Assembly (NCBI GenBank): GCA_947452455.1
Contig: CANGBX010000002.1
Location: forward strand, 372,001-436,000
Length of the DNA stretch: 64,000 bases
Direction of reading: 5' to 3'
Origin: Beijerinckiaceae bacterium
GTDB lineage: Bacteria; Pseudomonadota; Alphaproteobacteria; Rhizobiales; Beijerinckiaceae
Shown here: positions 50,877 through 61,291 of the stretch, piece by piece
Layout: every line of letters begins with the position of its first letter
Position numbering within the stretch: the first letter of the stretch is position 1
Made by a program: the position numbers and the translations under genes
Notes under the pieces: model-generated
The model's input: only the letters and a program-made list of their open reading frames with translations
The model's database searches: none
What the model was told of the DNA's origin: nothing

Positions 50877-53318
50877 TTAGAACGAAGTACCGCCCGAGAA
50901 GCGGAAGAACTGCGTCTGATCGTATTGATCCTTCGTGATCGCCTTGGCGAAGTCAAAGCGGATCGGCCCGAGAGGAGAAGCCCAAATAATCGACATGCCC
51001 AAAGATGAACGGATCTGATGGCTATCCCTAACCGTTATGCAATTAGCCTGAGTGTAATTTGGAGAGCCACTCTGCGAAGTACAGGTTCCAGCTGACCAAC
51101 CAGCATTGCCAAACTGCGGAAAATAAGTGTTACCCTTATACCCAAAAAGGGTACCCGCATCAGCAAAAACAGCACCCTTCATTCCAATTTCCTTAGGCAA
51201 TCCGAAAATCGGGAACTGAGCTTCAAGCGTACCACCAACAAAATTTGTGCCGCCTAAACCAGCGCCGACGAGGTTGTTAGGGTCTGTAATGTCACGAGGG
51301 CCGATACCGCCTGGCGCGAAGCCACGAACAAGCGCAGGACCAAGGTTGAAATTATCAAGAATTCGAAGATCACCGCCACCCCAAGCAAACATGTTGCCAC
51401 CTTGGAGGCGAGCAATGCCAACGATGTCATCAAACAGTGGGTAGTAATAACGAACGTCACCTGTCGTACGGAAGAACTTCGCATCACCACCAAGGCCTGC
51501 TAGGTCCTGCCGAACTTCGCTATAAAGACCAGATGTCGGGCTCTTGATATTGTCGAGTGAGTTATACGAGAGTGAATAACCAACCAATGAGGTCAAACGC
51601 GTTCCTGCGGCTTCTTTAATAGCCAAAGATGCCTCACCGTTAACCAAGCAATTGTCCGAAGGGCCCAACGAAACGACAGGGGTGTAGTTTGAACAATCAT
51701 TGAAGGGGCGATCTGACGTATTCGGAACAGTTATCTTCTGCTGATAGATCGAATAGCGCGGTGCGAAAGTGATTTCTTCTGTCAGAGGCAACCCTAGACG
51801 CAAGTTGGTCCCGATGATCGTGCTGTCATAGAGAGCATAGCGCGAATTAATGTTGCGTTTTGCAAAGAGATCAACACCACCAGCCACACGGCCCCAAAGA
51901 TAGGGCTCGGTGAAAGACAAATCGATACCTCGAGTGCGTGCACCAGCAGACAAAGCGGCTCGAACAAACTGGCCGCGACCCAAGAAATTCTGCTCTGTTA
52001 TGGAAACTTCACCAATAATGCCATCAACTGTAGAATAGCCACCAGAAATCGAGAACGAACCGGTTGGCTGATCTTCAACGTCAACATTCACAACTACACG
52101 GTCAGGCGCAGAGCCCGGCTCATTTGTAATGCGGACATTCTTGAAGAAGCCAAGGCTCTTGAGGCGACGCTCGGCGCGATCAACCAGAACGCGGTTATAA
52201 GCATCGCCCTCGCCCATATCGAATTCACGACGGACGACATATTCACGTGTACGCGTATTGCCACGCACATTGATGCGCTCGACATAAACGCGCGGGCCTT
52301 CTTCCATCACGAAGCCAAGGGCAATCGTATGGGTGGAAGGATCACGATCACCACGCGGGCGCGCAGATGAGAAGGCATAGCCGCTCTTGGCGACTTCACG
52401 CGTCAAAGCATCAACAGTCTTCTCGACGCGATCGCCATTATAGACGTCGCCTTCCTTGATCGTGATAACCTTGCGCAGGCTCTCAGCACTGACATCTGCG
52501 AGACGGGATTCAACCGTGACCGAACCGATCTTGTACTGCTGACCTTCATCGACAGTGATCGTAACAATCCAGCCCTTCTTAGCTTCATCATAAACGGCGT
52601 CCGAACCGACAACGCGGAAATCGGCATAACCGTTCTTCAAATAGTAACGACGGATCAATTCCTGATCGGCTGCAATCTTGTCCGGATCATAAACGTCGCT
52701 TGTCTTGAGCCAGGAGAGATAGTTCATCTCTGTGGTCTGCATCAGATCGCGCAGGCGCGACGACGAGAAGGCGCTATTGCCGGCAAAGACAATGTCACGA
52801 ACGCCGGTCTTGGAGCCTTCATCAATCGTGAAGACGACATCCATACGGCCATTGGGCAAATCCACCGTGCGAGCCTTCACAGACGCATCACCACGGCCAC
52901 CGCGGCGGTAAATGTCCTTGATACGCTCAATGTCGGCATCGACGGTCGCTGGGCTGTAAGCACCACGCGACTTGCTCTGCACTTCAGAGGCGAGCTGGTC
53001 TGACTTGAGCTTTGAATTGCCTTCAAAGGCAACACGGTTGATCACATTGTTCTCGACGACGCGAACAACAACGCTGTTGCCCTGACGAGAAACTTTCACA
53101 TCCGAGAAAAGGCCAGTTGCATAAAGGCTCTTCACGCCTTCATTGACGCCTGCCTGATCCGTGCTCGGGAAATAGGAGCGGATCGTTTCTACATCAACAC
53201 GACGGTTCCCTTGAACCGAGACCGCTTGCGCGAAAGCGGGAAGCGACATCGCCAAAACGGCGGCGGCCCCGAATACCGCAGAGGTAAGGCGTGTGTTGAA
53301 ACCACGAGTGAACTGCAT
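50877..53318 (-). CDS. bamA: Outer membrane protein assembly factor BamA
   Basis: About 813 residues from the ATG at 53318; a TTG two codons earlier is less likely. Signal peptide TSAVFGAAAVLAMSLPAFAQ. Five POTRA repeats occupy about 25-420 (for example VQGNRRVDVETIRSYF and INVRGNTRTREYVVRREFDMGEGD). The C-terminal Omp85 barrel includes RGF in LVRGFAPGGIGPRD and ends with the beta-signal SGTSF-type sequence FFRFSGGTSF. Inserts beta-barrel proteins into the outer membrane. 205 nt separate it from rseP. Confidence 0.97.
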   Translation of the reverse strand: MQFTRGFNTRLTSAVFGAAAVLAMSLPAFAQAVSVQGNRRVDVETIRSYFPSTDQAGVNEGVKSLYATGLFSDVKVSRQGNSVVVRVVENNVINRVAFEGNSKLKSDQLASEVQSKSRGAYSPATVDADIERIKDIYRRGGRGDASVKARTVDLPNGRMDVVFTIDEGSKTGVRDIVFAGNSAFSSSRLRDLMQTTEMNYLSWLKTSDVYDPDKIAADQELIRRYYLKNGYADFRVVGSDAVYDEAKKGWIVTITVDEGQQYKIGSVTVESRLADVSAESLRKVITIKEGDVYNGDRVEKTVDALTREVAKSGYAFSSARPRGDRDPSTHTIALGFVMEEGPRVYVERINVRGNTRTREYVVRREFDMGEGDAYNRVLVDRAERRLKSLGFFKNVRITNEPGSAPDRVVVNVDVEDQPTGSFSISGGYSTVDGIIGEVSITEQNFLGRGQFVRAALSAGARTRGIDLSFTEPYLWGRVAGGVDLFAKRNINSRYALYDSTIIGTNLRLGLPLTEEITFAPRYSIYQQKITVPNTSDRPFNDCSNYTPVVSLGPSDNCLVNGEASLAIKEAAGTRLTSLVGYSLSYNSLDNIKSPTSGLYSEVRQDLAGLGGDAKFFRTTGDVRYYYPLFDDIVGIARLQGGNMFAWGGGDLRILDNFNLGPALVRGFAPGGIGPRDITDPNNLVGAGLGGTNFVGGTLEAQFPIFGLPKEIGMKGAVFADAGTLFGYKGNTYFPQFGNAGWSAGTCTSQSGSPNYTQANCITVRDSHQIRSSLGMSIIWASPLGPIRFDFAKAITKDQYDQTQFFRFSGGTSF

Positions 53319-53529
53319 GAGCAACCGTTCCTACTAATACAAGGCGCAAAGAGCACCAGACACATCCAAACCAAAGCCCGGACAAAGGCGCGGCAGCGAG
53401 CCACAGCGCCACTATGACGTGAGTCTGTTTCTACCCTCTTTAACCTTACAAGCAAATCCCGAAATGCCCGAAAACAAGCGTTTTCAGCATGTCGTTACCC
53501 CACGGCCACTAAACATGGTGAATCGTCAG

Positions 53530-54660
53530 TTAACCAAGCAGTTTCCGGAAGATATCATTGGCGGTGGCAAACAGCATTAAAGCCCCGACCATCGCCAGAC
53601 CAATCTTGAAACCCACCTCCTGCGCCCGCTCGCTTAGAGGCCGTCCCCGAACGATTTCGACAAGGTAATAAAGCAGATGGCCGCCATCTAGCAGGGGTAC
53701 CGGCAGGAGGTTCATGAGGCCTATGGAGACCGAAAGGACGGCTGCCAGATTAAAAAGCGGGGTCATCCCCATTTTGGCGACTTCTCCAGCCATATGGGCG
53801 ATGCCAATGGGACCTGAAATATTGTCAGCCGATTCACGGCCCGCGACCAGCCCCACGATAAAGGCTCCGGTCCGCTCAACGACGAACCAGGTCTCGCGCG
53901 CCGCAAGAGAGAGCGATTCGGAGGCCGAATAGCGCTCAAGCCGCCAATCTGAAGGGCTCGAGGCCGCAGTCAGACCAATCATGCCGATGCGCTGGGTGCC
54001 AAAGGGGGTCTTCAACTCCCGCACTTTTGGCGTGGCCTCAAGCGTCACCTGTTTGGTGCTGCGGTAGACGGTAAATGTCAGAGGCACATCGGCCGAGGCC
54101 TGAATTATTCTCTGCATCGCCGACCAAGAGGAGACCGGCTTGCCATCAATGGCAACCACAAGGTCACCGGGTTCAAAGCCAGCAATAGCGCCCGCCTCAC
54201 CTGCCCTGACCTCTTGAACGCGGGGGTTCAAAACCTCCCGGCCGAAGGCAAAGAAAATGGTCGCGAAAATGACAATGGCGAGGATGAAATTGGCGATCGG
54301 GCCAGCCGCAACAATGGCCGCACGCTTCCAAACCTTTTGGGCAAAGAAGGAAACCGCCCGCTCCTCGGCAGGCATGGTTGCAATGATCTCATGATCGGCC
54401 ATAGAGGCCGCATTCACATCGCCGTGGAACTTCACATAACCGCCAAGCGGAACAGCGGCGACCCGCCAACGCGTTCCGTGACGGTCCGTCCGCGCATATA
54501 GCTCGGGCCCGAAGCCAAGTGAGAAAACATCGACCTTGACCCCGCACCAGCGCCCGACGAGGAAATGCCCGAGCTCGTGGAAAAAAACCACGATGCTCAG
54601 AACAAACACGAAGGGAATGATGTAACTACCGTAAAAATATAGGGATTCAAAAATCGCCAT
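53530..54660 (-). CDS. rseP: Site-2 intramembrane protease RseP/MmpA
   Basis: 376 residues. Zinc motif HELGH in VVFFHELGHFLVGRWCGVKV within the first helix, a FGFGPEL-like SLGFGPELYART block, a PDZ domain at about 130-210 (VQEVRAGEAGAIAGFEPGDLVVAIDGKPV), and the third motif NLLPVPLLDGGHLLYYLVE with the Asp ligand. Cleaves membrane anti-sigma factors or signal-peptide remnants. Between dxr and bamA as in most proteobacteria. Confidence 0.96.
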   Translation of the reverse strand: MAIFESLYFYGSYIIPFVFVLSIVVFFHELGHFLVGRWCGVKVDVFSLGFGPELYARTDRHGTRWRVAAVPLGGYVKFHGDVNAASMADHEIIATMPAEERAVSFFAQKVWKRAAIVAAGPIANFILAIVIFATIFFAFGREVLNPRVQEVRAGEAGAIAGFEPGDLVVAIDGKPVSSWSAMQRIIQASADVPLTFTVYRSTKQVTLEATPKVRELKTPFGTQRIGMIGLTAASSPSDWRLERYSASESLSLAARETWFVVERTGAFIVGLVAGRESADNISGPIGIAHMAGEVAKMGMTPLFNLAAVLSVSIGLMNLLPVPLLDGGHLLYYLVEIVRGRPLSERAQEVGFKIGLAMVGALMLFATANDIFRKLLG

Positions 54661-54686
54661 AAATCCTCCGTTACCCTTTCCGCCAC

Positions 54687-55889
54687 TCAGTTAAGCAGCG
54701 AACGGGCCCGCTCCCTGGACATATGGTCAATCTCCAGCGCCTCTGCAACGGTTGCCGGAGCGCGGCCATTGGTCTCGCGCGCAGACGCTTCACAGCAAGC
54801 CTCGACCAACCGCGCAATATCCATGAAGCTGATCTGGTGATTGAGGAAAGCCGCCACAGCAATCTCATTGGCTGCGTTGAGCACGGTCGGCATGGCACCC
54901 CCCTGTTCAAGCGCCGACATGGCCACCCGCAAGGCGGGAAAGCGCTCGAGATCCGGCTTCTCGAAGGTCAACGAGCCGATAGCCGCGAGATCCAAACGCC
55001 GCGCGACAGTCGCGACCCGATCCGGATAACCAAGGCAATGAGCGATGGGCACTTTCATGTCCGGACAGGCAAGCCCCGCCACCACAGCACCATCGCCGAA
55101 AGTAACAAGGCCATGGACGATGCTTTGCGGGTGAACAAGAACCCCGAGCTTCTTCGCAGGAATTCCGAAAATATGATGGGCTTCAATAAGTTCGAGGCCT
55201 TTATTCATCAAAGTTGCAGAGTCGATTGTAACTTTAGGCCCCATCGACCAATTGGGATGGGCCAGCGCCTCCTCGGGCTTGGCCGCCGCTATGCGAGAAG
55301 CCTCCCAAGTCCGAAATGGGCCGCCAGAAGCGGTCAAGATCATCTCTTCCACTTCATCGACGCGGCTTGTGCCCAGAGCCTGAAAAATCGCATTATGCTC
55401 GCTGTCCATAGGCAAGAGCCTTGTGCCCTGCTCAGCCGCGGTCTTCATGAAGAGATCGCCCGCACAAACGAGGCATTCCTTATTGGCCAGAGCCACCTGA
55501 CGCCCCGCCAACAAGGCTGCATGGGTGGGCTCGACACCGGCTGCCCCCGAGATGGCGCCAACGACAAGATCGGACTCATGCAAGGCCGCCTCGGTCACCG
55601 CCGCAACGCCCGCCCCAGAACGGATATTCGTGCCGGCCAATCCCGCCTTCAAATCTTCATAGCCGGCCTCATCAGAGACAGCTGCAAAACGGGCGCCCAA
55701 ACGGATGGCCATGCGCGCTAGACCAGCGCCATCACGCCCACCAGCGATGGCTTCAACCTGAAAAGCGCCCGGAGCCCCCTCGATCACATCAGCAGTGGAG
55801 CGACCGATGGAACCCGTCGCCCCCAGAATGACCAAGCGCCGGGGGGAACCCGCAAAAGATTCAAGTTTTGGTTGAACTTGCCTCGTCAT
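54687..55889 (-). CDS. dxr: 1-deoxy-D-xylulose-5-phosphate reductoisomerase
   Basis: 400 residues. Second step of the MEP isoprenoid pathway. NADPH fold with ILGATGSIGRSTADVI, then LANKECLVCAGDLFM, LPMDSEHNAIFQAL (metal site), LTASGGPFRTW, HPNWSMGPKVTIDSATLMNKGLELIEAHHIFG, and VHPQSIVHGLV. Full length. Supplies isoprenoid precursors for UppS in the same cluster. Confidence 0.97.
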   Translation of the reverse strand: MTRQVQPKLESFAGSPRRLVILGATGSIGRSTADVIEGAPGAFQVEAIAGGRDGAGLARMAIRLGARFAAVSDEAGYEDLKAGLAGTNIRSGAGVAAVTEAALHESDLVVGAISGAAGVEPTHAALLAGRQVALANKECLVCAGDLFMKTAAEQGTRLLPMDSEHNAIFQALGTSRVDEVEEMILTASGGPFRTWEASRIAAAKPEEALAHPNWSMGPKVTIDSATLMNKGLELIEAHHIFGIPAKKLGVLVHPQSIVHGLVTFGDGAVVAGLACPDMKVPIAHCLGYPDRVATVARRLDLAAIGSLTFEKPDLERFPALRVAMSALEQGGAMPTVLNAANEIAVAAFLNHQISFMDIARLVEACCEASARETNGRAPATVAEALEIDHMSRERARSLLN

Positions 55890-55907
55890 CCCTTTGTTTT
55901 TCTTTCA

Positions 55908-56774
55908 TTACCAGACGAACAAACCATGTGCGGCCGCGGCTGCGCCCGCATGCAGCGCACCAAAGAGAGCTGCAAATAAAGCGGCCGTGATAAATCCATC
56001 CAGACGATCCATGGCGCCCCCATGGCCCGGTATCAAATGGCTGGAATCCTTCACGCCGTAGAGCCGCTTGATGGAAGATTCAAACAAATCCCCGCCTTGT
56101 GCAATGGCCCCTGTGACAAGGCCCAGCAGAACCACGGGAACGGGTTGCACCTGATCGGCAAAAACAAGGAGGGCAGCGAGACCCAAAAAGGCGCCCGATG
56201 TAATACCGACAAGAAAGCCGGACCATGTCTTGGACGGCGACACGCGCCGCCAAAGTTTCGGCCCGCCAATCAGGCGCCCGCCGAAATAGGCCATAATGTC
56301 CGTGCCCCAGACGATGGCGAACAGCCAGAGTATGGCTTCAAAACCCGAGAGGATCGAGAGGCGTAACACCGTCACGGACAAAAGCAGCGCACCTGCGTAG
56401 AGAATGCCTGCGGCATTCCAGATCCGGGACGGGCCTTGGATCGCAACAAAGACCAAAACCGCCGTGACAAACAAAACAAGCAGCGCCGCATCGCGCTGTC
56501 CCAGCGCCATCAACCCACCCGACAGGGCAATGGCAAGACCGCCCCCATAGACCCTTATGGACAGATGAGGCCCGCCGGTGATCCGCTGCCATTCCCAATG
56601 AACGGCAACAGCCGCCACAGTCCAGAAGGCCACAAAGACAAAACCACCCTGGACCAGCGACCCCAAAGCCAAAACGATCATCGCAACAGCTGAGACCAAG
56701 CGGGGACCGAGATCGCCAAGGAGCGAGGTCGGCTTAGCCGCACTCTTCTCCGCCAAAGGGGGCGGAAGACTCAT
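55908..56774 (-). CDS. cdsA: Phosphatidate cytidylyltransferase
   Basis: 288 residues. Polytopic membrane protein with about eight hydrophobic segments and the C-terminal CDP-alcohol signature [28 protein letters not shown]. Makes CDP-diacylglycerol from phosphatidic acid and CTP for phospholipid synthesis. Its ATG overlaps the uppS stop (ATGA). Confidence 0.95.
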   Translation of the reverse strand: MSLPPPLAEKSAAKPTSLLGDLGPRLVSAVAMIVLALGSLVQGGFVFVAFWTVAAVAVHWEWQRITGGPHLSIRVYGGGLAIALSGGLMALGQRDAALLVLFVTAVLVFVAIQGPSRIWNAAGILYAGALLLSVTVLRLSILSGFEAILWLFAIVWGTDIMAYFGGRLIGGPKLWRRVSPSKTWSGFLVGITSGAFLGLAALLVFADQVQPVPVVLLGLVTGAIAQGGDLFESSIKRLYGVKDSSHLIPGHGGAMDRLDGFITAALFAALFGALHAGAAAAAHGLFVW

Positions 56775-57538
56775 GACCCCGTCTTCGCATTTTGAGCGGA
56801 ATCCAAACCGCCAAAGCGCCGTTCGCGCGCGCCATATTGCTGGAGGGCATCTTCAAGCGCAGCCTGATCAAAGTCGGGCCAATGCATCGGCAGGAAAACG
56901 AGCTCCGCATAGGCGGCCTGCCACATGAGGAAGTTGGAAAGGCGTTGCTCACCCGATGTGCGGATAATGAGATCGGGGTCAGGAATATCTGCCGTATAGA
57001 GATGATCGCTGAGCATGGAAGCGTCTATGGTCTGCGGATCGATTTCTCCACGAACCGCGCGAAGAGCTAATGTCTTGGCCGCTTCCGCAATCTCCTGACG
57101 GCCACCATAGTTAAAAGCAATAACCAGCGTCAGACCCGTATTATTACCTGTAATCTCTTCTGCTTCTTGCAAAAGCACTTTCAAATCATTAGCTAATTTG
57201 TCACGCGATCCGATGATGCGTACACGCACATTCTTCTTGTGCAGATCCGCCAGATCAATGCGGATGAAGCGCTTCAACAGCCCCATCAGATCATCGACCT
57301 CTTGTGGCGGTCGCGACCAATTCTCGGAACTGAAAGCGTAAAGTGTCAGATAGGAAATGCCGAGATCGCCGGCTGAACGCACTGCCCGTCGCACCGCCTC
57401 AACACCACGCCGATGCCCCTCGAAACGGGGCAATGACCGCGCAGCCGCCCAACGACCATTTCCATCCATGATGATACCAACATGGCGAGGCAGTTCGAAC
57501 GACGTTTGAATTTTGCGCGGATCAGTAACGGGTGTCAT
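56771..57538 (-). CDS. uppS: Isoprenyl transferase (undecaprenyl diphosphate synthase)
   Basis: 255 residues. cis-prenyltransferase: [27 protein letters not shown] with the catalytic Asp, [28 protein letters not shown], and the C-terminal [26 protein letters not shown]. Makes the C55 lipid carrier for peptidoglycan and LPS assembly. It lies 35 nt downstream of frr and overlaps cdsA. Confidence 0.97.
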   Translation of the reverse strand: MTPVTDPRKIQTSFELPRHVGIIMDGNGRWAAARSLPRFEGHRRGVEAVRRAVRSAGDLGISYLTLYAFSSENWSRPPQEVDDLMGLLKRFIRIDLADLHKKNVRVRIIGSRDKLANDLKVLLQEAEEITGNNTGLTLVIAFNYGGRQEIAEAAKTLALRAVRGEIDPQTIDASMLSDHLYTADIPDPDLIIRTSGEQRLSNFLMWQAAYAELVFLPMHWPDFDQAALEDALQQYGARERRFGGLDSAQNAKTGS

Positions 57539-57573
57539 ATGTGGCTCACTCTGAAAGCATGCGCAGTCACCAC

Positions 57574-58134
57574 TTAGATCTGCATAATTTCCTTTTCTTT
57601 GGCCACGAGAACCGTATCGATCTCTTTGATATGTGCATCGGTCGCCTTTTGCACATCCTCGGCCTGACGCTTTTCATCGTCTTCGCTGATCGCCTTATCC
57701 TTCACGAGCTTTTTCAGGATATCAATACCGTCACGGCGCACATGACGAACCGACACGCGCGCTTCTTCGGCATATTTATGGGCGACTTTCACCAGTTCCT
57801 TACGGCGCTGTTCATTGAGTTCTGGAATGCGGACACGCAAAACCTGACCCTCGACATTCGGTGACAGGCCAAGATTGGAGTCACGAATGGCTTTATCAAC
57901 GGCCGCAACAGTGCCCTTGTCCCAGACATTGACGGCAATCATGCGGGCCTCTGGGACGGTGACACTTGCCACTTGTGACAGAGGCACCATCGAACCATAG
58001 GCATTGACCATGATCGGATCGAGCAAAGTCGCCGATGCGCGGCCTGTGCGCAGACCGTTCAACTCATGTTTGAGCGAAGCGATGGAGCCTTGCATGCGCC
58101 GCTTGATGTCGGCCAGATCAAATTGAGCACTCAT
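57574..58134 (-). CDS. frr: Ribosome recycling factor
   Basis: 186 residues from the ATG at 58134 with AAGGA 6-7 nt upstream; an earlier start at 58161 is less likely. Starts [37 protein letters not shown]; contains [16 protein letters not shown] and the C-terminal [21 protein letters not shown]. Splits post-termination ribosomes with EF-G. Between pyrH and uppS as usual. Confidence 0.97.
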   Translation of the reverse strand: MSAQFDLADIKRRMQGSIASLKHELNGLRTGRASATLLDPIMVNAYGSMVPLSQVASVTVPEARMIAVNVWDKGTVAAVDKAIRDSNLGLSPNVEGQVLRVRIPELNEQRRKELVKVAHKYAEEARVSVRHVRRDGIDILKKLVKDKAISEDDEKRQAEDVQKATDAHIKEIDTVLVAKEKEIMQI

Positions 58135-58197
58135 GTTCAGTCCTTGATTTAAATGTCTCACATCTGCGGAGACTTGTCTCCTGCAAGAGGGCGAGCT

Positions 58198-58926
58198 TTA
58201 CGGCGTAACAATCGTTGCGCGACTTTCCCCGATCAGGGCACCACGAATGGCACCCGCTTCCGCAATCGAAAAGACGACAATCGGGATCCGGTTATCACGG
58301 GCAATCGCAAACGCGGCCGTATCCATAATAGCCAGATTTTTGGAAATCGCCTCGTCATGGGTCAAGTGATCATAACGGGTGGCGGTCGGATCCTTTTTGG
58401 GGTCGGCCGTATAGACGCCATCAACCTGAGTGGCCTTCATCACGGCATCCGCAGAAAGCTCTGCCGCCCGCAGCGCCGCACCCGTATCGGTGGTGAAGAA
58501 CGGATTACCGGTGCCGCCGGCCAGAATGACCACGCGGTTTTTAGCCAGATGGTTCAAAGCCGCCTGACGCGAAAAAGGCTGGCAAACCGACGGCATCGGG
58601 ACGGCCGACAGAGCACGGGCCGATTGCCCAGCCGCTTCAATGGCCTGTTCGAGCGCCAAAGCATTCATGACAGTGGCCAGCATGCCGATGGAATCCGCTC
58701 GCGCCCGCTCGATGCCCGTATCAGCACCTTGGATCCCCCGGAAGAAGTTCCCCCCACCCACGACGACCCCGATCTCGACGCCGAGAGCCTGAGCAGCAGC
58801 CAAATCTTGTGCGATGCGGGTGACGGTGGGCTCGTGAAGCCCATGGGTTAGCGGGCCCATCAGCGCCTCGCCGGACAATTTGACGATGACGCGTTTCCAT
58901 TTGGGTTTGGGGTTGGAAACAGACAT
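58198..58926 (-). CDS. pyrH: UMP kinase
   Basis: 242 residues. Amino-acid-kinase fold: RVIVKLSGEALMGP, VVVGGGNFFRGIQGADTG, RVVILAGGTGNPFFTTDTGAALRAAEL, VDGVYTADPKKDPTATRYD, and FSIAEAGAIRGAL. Phosphorylates UMP. In the conserved rpsB-tsf-pyrH-frr order; a terminator lies between tsf and pyrH. Confidence 0.97.
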   Translation of the reverse strand: MSVSNPKPKWKRVIVKLSGEALMGPLTHGLHEPTVTRIAQDLAAAQALGVEIGVVVGGGNFFRGIQGADTGIERARADSIGMLATVMNALALEQAIEAAGQSARALSAVPMPSVCQPFSRQAALNHLAKNRVVILAGGTGNPFFTTDTGAALRAAELSADAVMKATQVDGVYTADPKKDPTATRYDHLTHDEAISKNLAIMDTAAFAIARDNRIPIVVFSIAEAGAIRGALIGESRATIVTP

Positions 58927-59029
58927 GTCACCTCCATAGGGCCAAAGCCGGACGCCTCAGCCGATCAATGATCTCTAAAGGTCAATCTCTAGTGCGAGTC
59001 GGGGCCTTCCGCCAGCTCGCCTGCCCATG

Positions 59030-59056
59030 AAAAAGGCGGCCCTGAGGCCGCCTTTC
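59030..59056 (-). terminator. Terminator after tsf
   Basis: On the minus strand AAGGCGGCC TCAG GGCCGCCTT followed by TTTC: a 9-bp stem, 25 nt after the tsf stop. It can separate rpsB-tsf from pyrH onward. Confidence 0.82.
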
Positions 59057-59080
59057 GGGATATTCCAAAGAGAAAAGAGA

Positions 59081-60001
59081 TCAGCTCTTGCTCATCGAGG
59101 CCACTTCGGCCGCGAAATCGCTTTCCTGCTTCTCAATGCCTTCGCCCAGCGCATAGCGGAAGAAGCCCTTCAGAGCGACCGGAGCGCCAGCAGTCTTGGC
59201 AGCTTCGGCAACGATCTGGGCGACCGTCTTGGACGGATCATGGATGAAGGCCTGATCAAGCAGGCAGACTTCCTTGTAATAGGTCTTGAGGCCGGACTCG
59301 ACGATCTTGTCGAGTACATTGGCAGGCTTGCCGGCATTCTTTTCACGCAGCACATTGGCTTCGCGTTCGAGAACTGCCTTGTCGAGCTGCGAGGCTTCAA
59401 GCGCGAGCGGCGAAGCAGCTGCAACATGCATCGCGATCTTGCGGCCGAGGTCCGCGAGTGCTTCTGCACTGCCGGTCGATTCCAGCGCGACGAGCACGCC
59501 GATCTTGCCCAGACCCTCAGCAATGGCATTGTGAATGTAAGAGCCGATTGCACCAGCCGTGACGTCGATCACAGCCGCGCGGCGCAGCGTCATGTTTTCA
59601 CCAATCGTGGCAATCGCATTGTTGATCGCATCCGACACAGTGCCACCAGCCGGATAGGCAGCCGTTTTCACAGCTTCAACATCGGCATTGCCCGAGCCGA
59701 CAACAACGCCGGTGATGTTCTTGGCCAGTGCCTGGAAGTCGCTGTTACGCGCCACGAAGTCGGTTTCCGAATTGACTTCGACGACGACACCGCGTGTGCC
59801 CTTGACGGCAAGCGCGACAAGGCCTTCAGCGGCCACGCGATCAGATTTCTTGGCAGCTTTCGAAAGGCCCTTCTTGCGCAGCCAATCAATCGCCGCCTCA
59901 ATGTCACCATTGGTTTCATTCAGCGCAGATTTGCAATCCATCATGCCCGCGCCGGTCTTTTCGCGCAGGTCCTTCACCAGAGCAGCGGTGATATTGGACA
60001 T
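59081..60001 (-). CDS. tsf: Elongation factor Ts
   Basis: 306 residues. N-terminal UBA-like part [42 protein letters not shown] with the EF-Tu-contacting TGAGMMDCK, then [13 protein letters not shown], core coiled domain, and [16 protein letters not shown]. Exchanges GDP on EF-Tu. It is 132 nt downstream of rpsB, with a GC-rich 7-bp inverted repeat in the gap. Confidence 0.97.
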   Translation of the reverse strand: MSNITAALVKDLREKTGAGMMDCKSALNETNGDIEAAIDWLRKKGLSKAAKKSDRVAAEGLVALAVKGTRGVVVEVNSETDFVARNSDFQALAKNITGVVVGSGNADVEAVKTAAYPAGGTVSDAINNAIATIGENMTLRRAAVIDVTAGAIGSYIHNAIAEGLGKIGVLVALESTGSAEALADLGRKIAMHVAAASPLALEASQLDKAVLEREANVLREKNAGKPANVLDKIVESGLKTYYKEVCLLDQAFIHDPSKTVAQIVAEAAKTAGAPVALKGFFRYALGEGIEKQESDFAAEVASMSKS

Positions 60002-60085
60002 GGGTTTTCATCCTCTTTTGAGATCGCTCGCCTTAGGGCCGCAATCAGAACACGTTCAAACGGGAATTATGTGACGAAATGACAA

Positions 60086-60106
60086 CGGCGGGACACATGC
60101 CCGCCG
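60086..60106 (-). terminator. Stem-loop between rpsB and tsf
   Basis: CGGCGGG / CCCGCCG with a seven-base loop, 28 nt after the rpsB stop. No clear T-run follows, so it may be an mRNA processing or stabilising hairpin rather than a terminator. Confidence 0.4.
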
Positions 60107-60133
60107 CCATCTCGTGCTTTTTCAGCCGATCAA

Positions 60134-61129
60134 TCAGGCGGAAGCGAGCGTGCGGGCCTGATCGACCCAACCGTCGCGCGCAATGCGGCCAGACAGCTTC
60201 AAATCGCCATCGAGCTTGGCAATATCGCCTTCCGACATGGCAGCGAGCTGCCAGTAATGGAACACGCCGGCATCATTGAGCTTCTTGACGATCTGCGGGC
60301 CAACGCCTGTGAGCTTGGCCAGATCATCGGGCGCACCGCGCGGTGCGGTGAGCAGTTCAAAGCCTTCGCCGGATGCGGCGGTAGCCAAAGCCGGTTCAAC
60401 CGGATTTTCCATCGCGCCGAGATCAACACCCGACGAGCCCTGGCTGCGCGAAATGCCGTCAATGGCAGCGCGTGCAATCAGGTCGCAATACATGGCAATC
60501 GCACGACCAGCGTCGTCATTGCCAGGGATCGGGAATGTGATGCCTTCGGGATCGCAATTGGTGTCGAGGATCGCGGCAACCGGAATGTTCAGACGGTTGG
60601 CTTCCTTGATGGCGAGCTGTTCTTTGTTCGTGTCGATCACGAAGATCATGTCCGGAACGCCGCCCATGTCCTTGATACCGCCGAGCGCCTTTTCGAGCTT
60701 TTCACGCTCGCGGGTCAGCAGCAGACGTTCTTTCTTGGTGAGGCCAGCAGCGCCCGACGAGAGCTGCTCGTCAACCTTGCGCAGACGCTGGATCGAACCC
60801 GAGATCGTCTTCCAGTTGGTGAGCATGCCGCCGAGCCAACGTGAGTTGATGTAATACTGAGCCGAGCGACGCGCAGCATCAGCAATCTGTTCCGACGCCT
60901 GACGCTTGGTGCCGACGAAAAGAACGCGGCCGCCCTTGGCAACCGTATCCGACACGGCCTTCAGCGCCTGATGCAGCAAAGGCACCGTCTGGGCGAGGTC
61001 GAGGATGTGGATGTTGTTGCGGGTGCCGAAAATATAGGGGGCCATTTTCGGGTTCCAGCGATGCGACTGGTGACCGAAATGTGCGCCGGCTTCGAGGAGC
61101 GTGCGCATAGAAAAATCAGGAAGTGCCAT
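60134..61129 (-). CDS. rpsB: 30S ribosomal protein S2 with C-terminal extension
   Basis: 331 residues from the ATG at 61129, where the S2 N-terminus begins ([33 protein letters not shown]). S2 blocks: [73 protein letters not shown]. After about residue 240 it carries an extension with a helix-hairpin-helix-like unit ([31 protein letters not shown]); E. coli S2 has about 241 residues. Such extensions occur in other alphaproteobacterial S2 proteins. Confidence 0.96.
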   Translation of the reverse strand: MALPDFSMRTLLEAGAHFGHQSHRWNPKMAPYIFGTRNNIHILDLAQTVPLLHQALKAVSDTVAKGGRVLFVGTKRQASEQIADAARRSAQYYINSRWLGGMLTNWKTISGSIQRLRKVDEQLSSGAAGLTKKERLLLTREREKLEKALGGIKDMGGVPDMIFVIDTNKEQLAIKEANRLNIPVAAILDTNCDPEGITFPIPGNDDAGRAIAMYCDLIARAAIDGISRSQGSSGVDLGAMENPVEPALATAASGEGFELLTAPRGAPDDLAKLTGVGPQIVKKLNDAGVFHYWQLAAMSEGDIAKLDGDLKLSGRIARDGWVDQARTLASA

Positions 61130-61167
61130 AGTCATTCTTCTCCGGTTTGACCTCGGCGGATTTTTTG

Positions 61168-61181
61168 GGGTGCGAACACCC
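61168..61181 (-). promoter_or_regulatory. UUCG hairpin in the rpsB leader
   Basis: On the minus strand GGGTG TTCG CACCC, about 39 nt upstream of the rpsB start and downstream of the predicted promoter. Possibly part of a ribosomal-protein leader; no known leader class was matched. Confidence 0.35.
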
Positions 61182-61239
61182 ACCGGAAGCAGACCCTTAA
61201 AGCAGGGCCGCCACATGATCCGCCTGTGGAATGGCCGCG

Positions 61240-61268
61240 CTTATAGGAGGGAAAGGGGGGAAAGGCAA
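61240..61268 (-). promoter_or_regulatory. Sigma70-type promoter for rpsB
   Basis: On the minus strand TTGCCT, a 17-nt spacer, then TATAAG. Predicted leader of about 100 nt to the rpsB start. Spacer is pyrimidine-rich. Lies in the gap between the protease gene stop and rpsB. Confidence 0.55.
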
Positions 61269-61291
61269 GGCAGGACAGGCAAAAACCGCCC

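Noticed and set aside
54723-55721. 332-codon plus-strand open frame opposite dxr
   Set aside because: Shadow of the conserved dxr reading frame.
59027-60082. 351-codon plus-strand open frame opposite tsf
   Set aside because: The opposite strand encodes a complete EF-Ts; the antisense product is Arg/His-rich and unlike any known protein.
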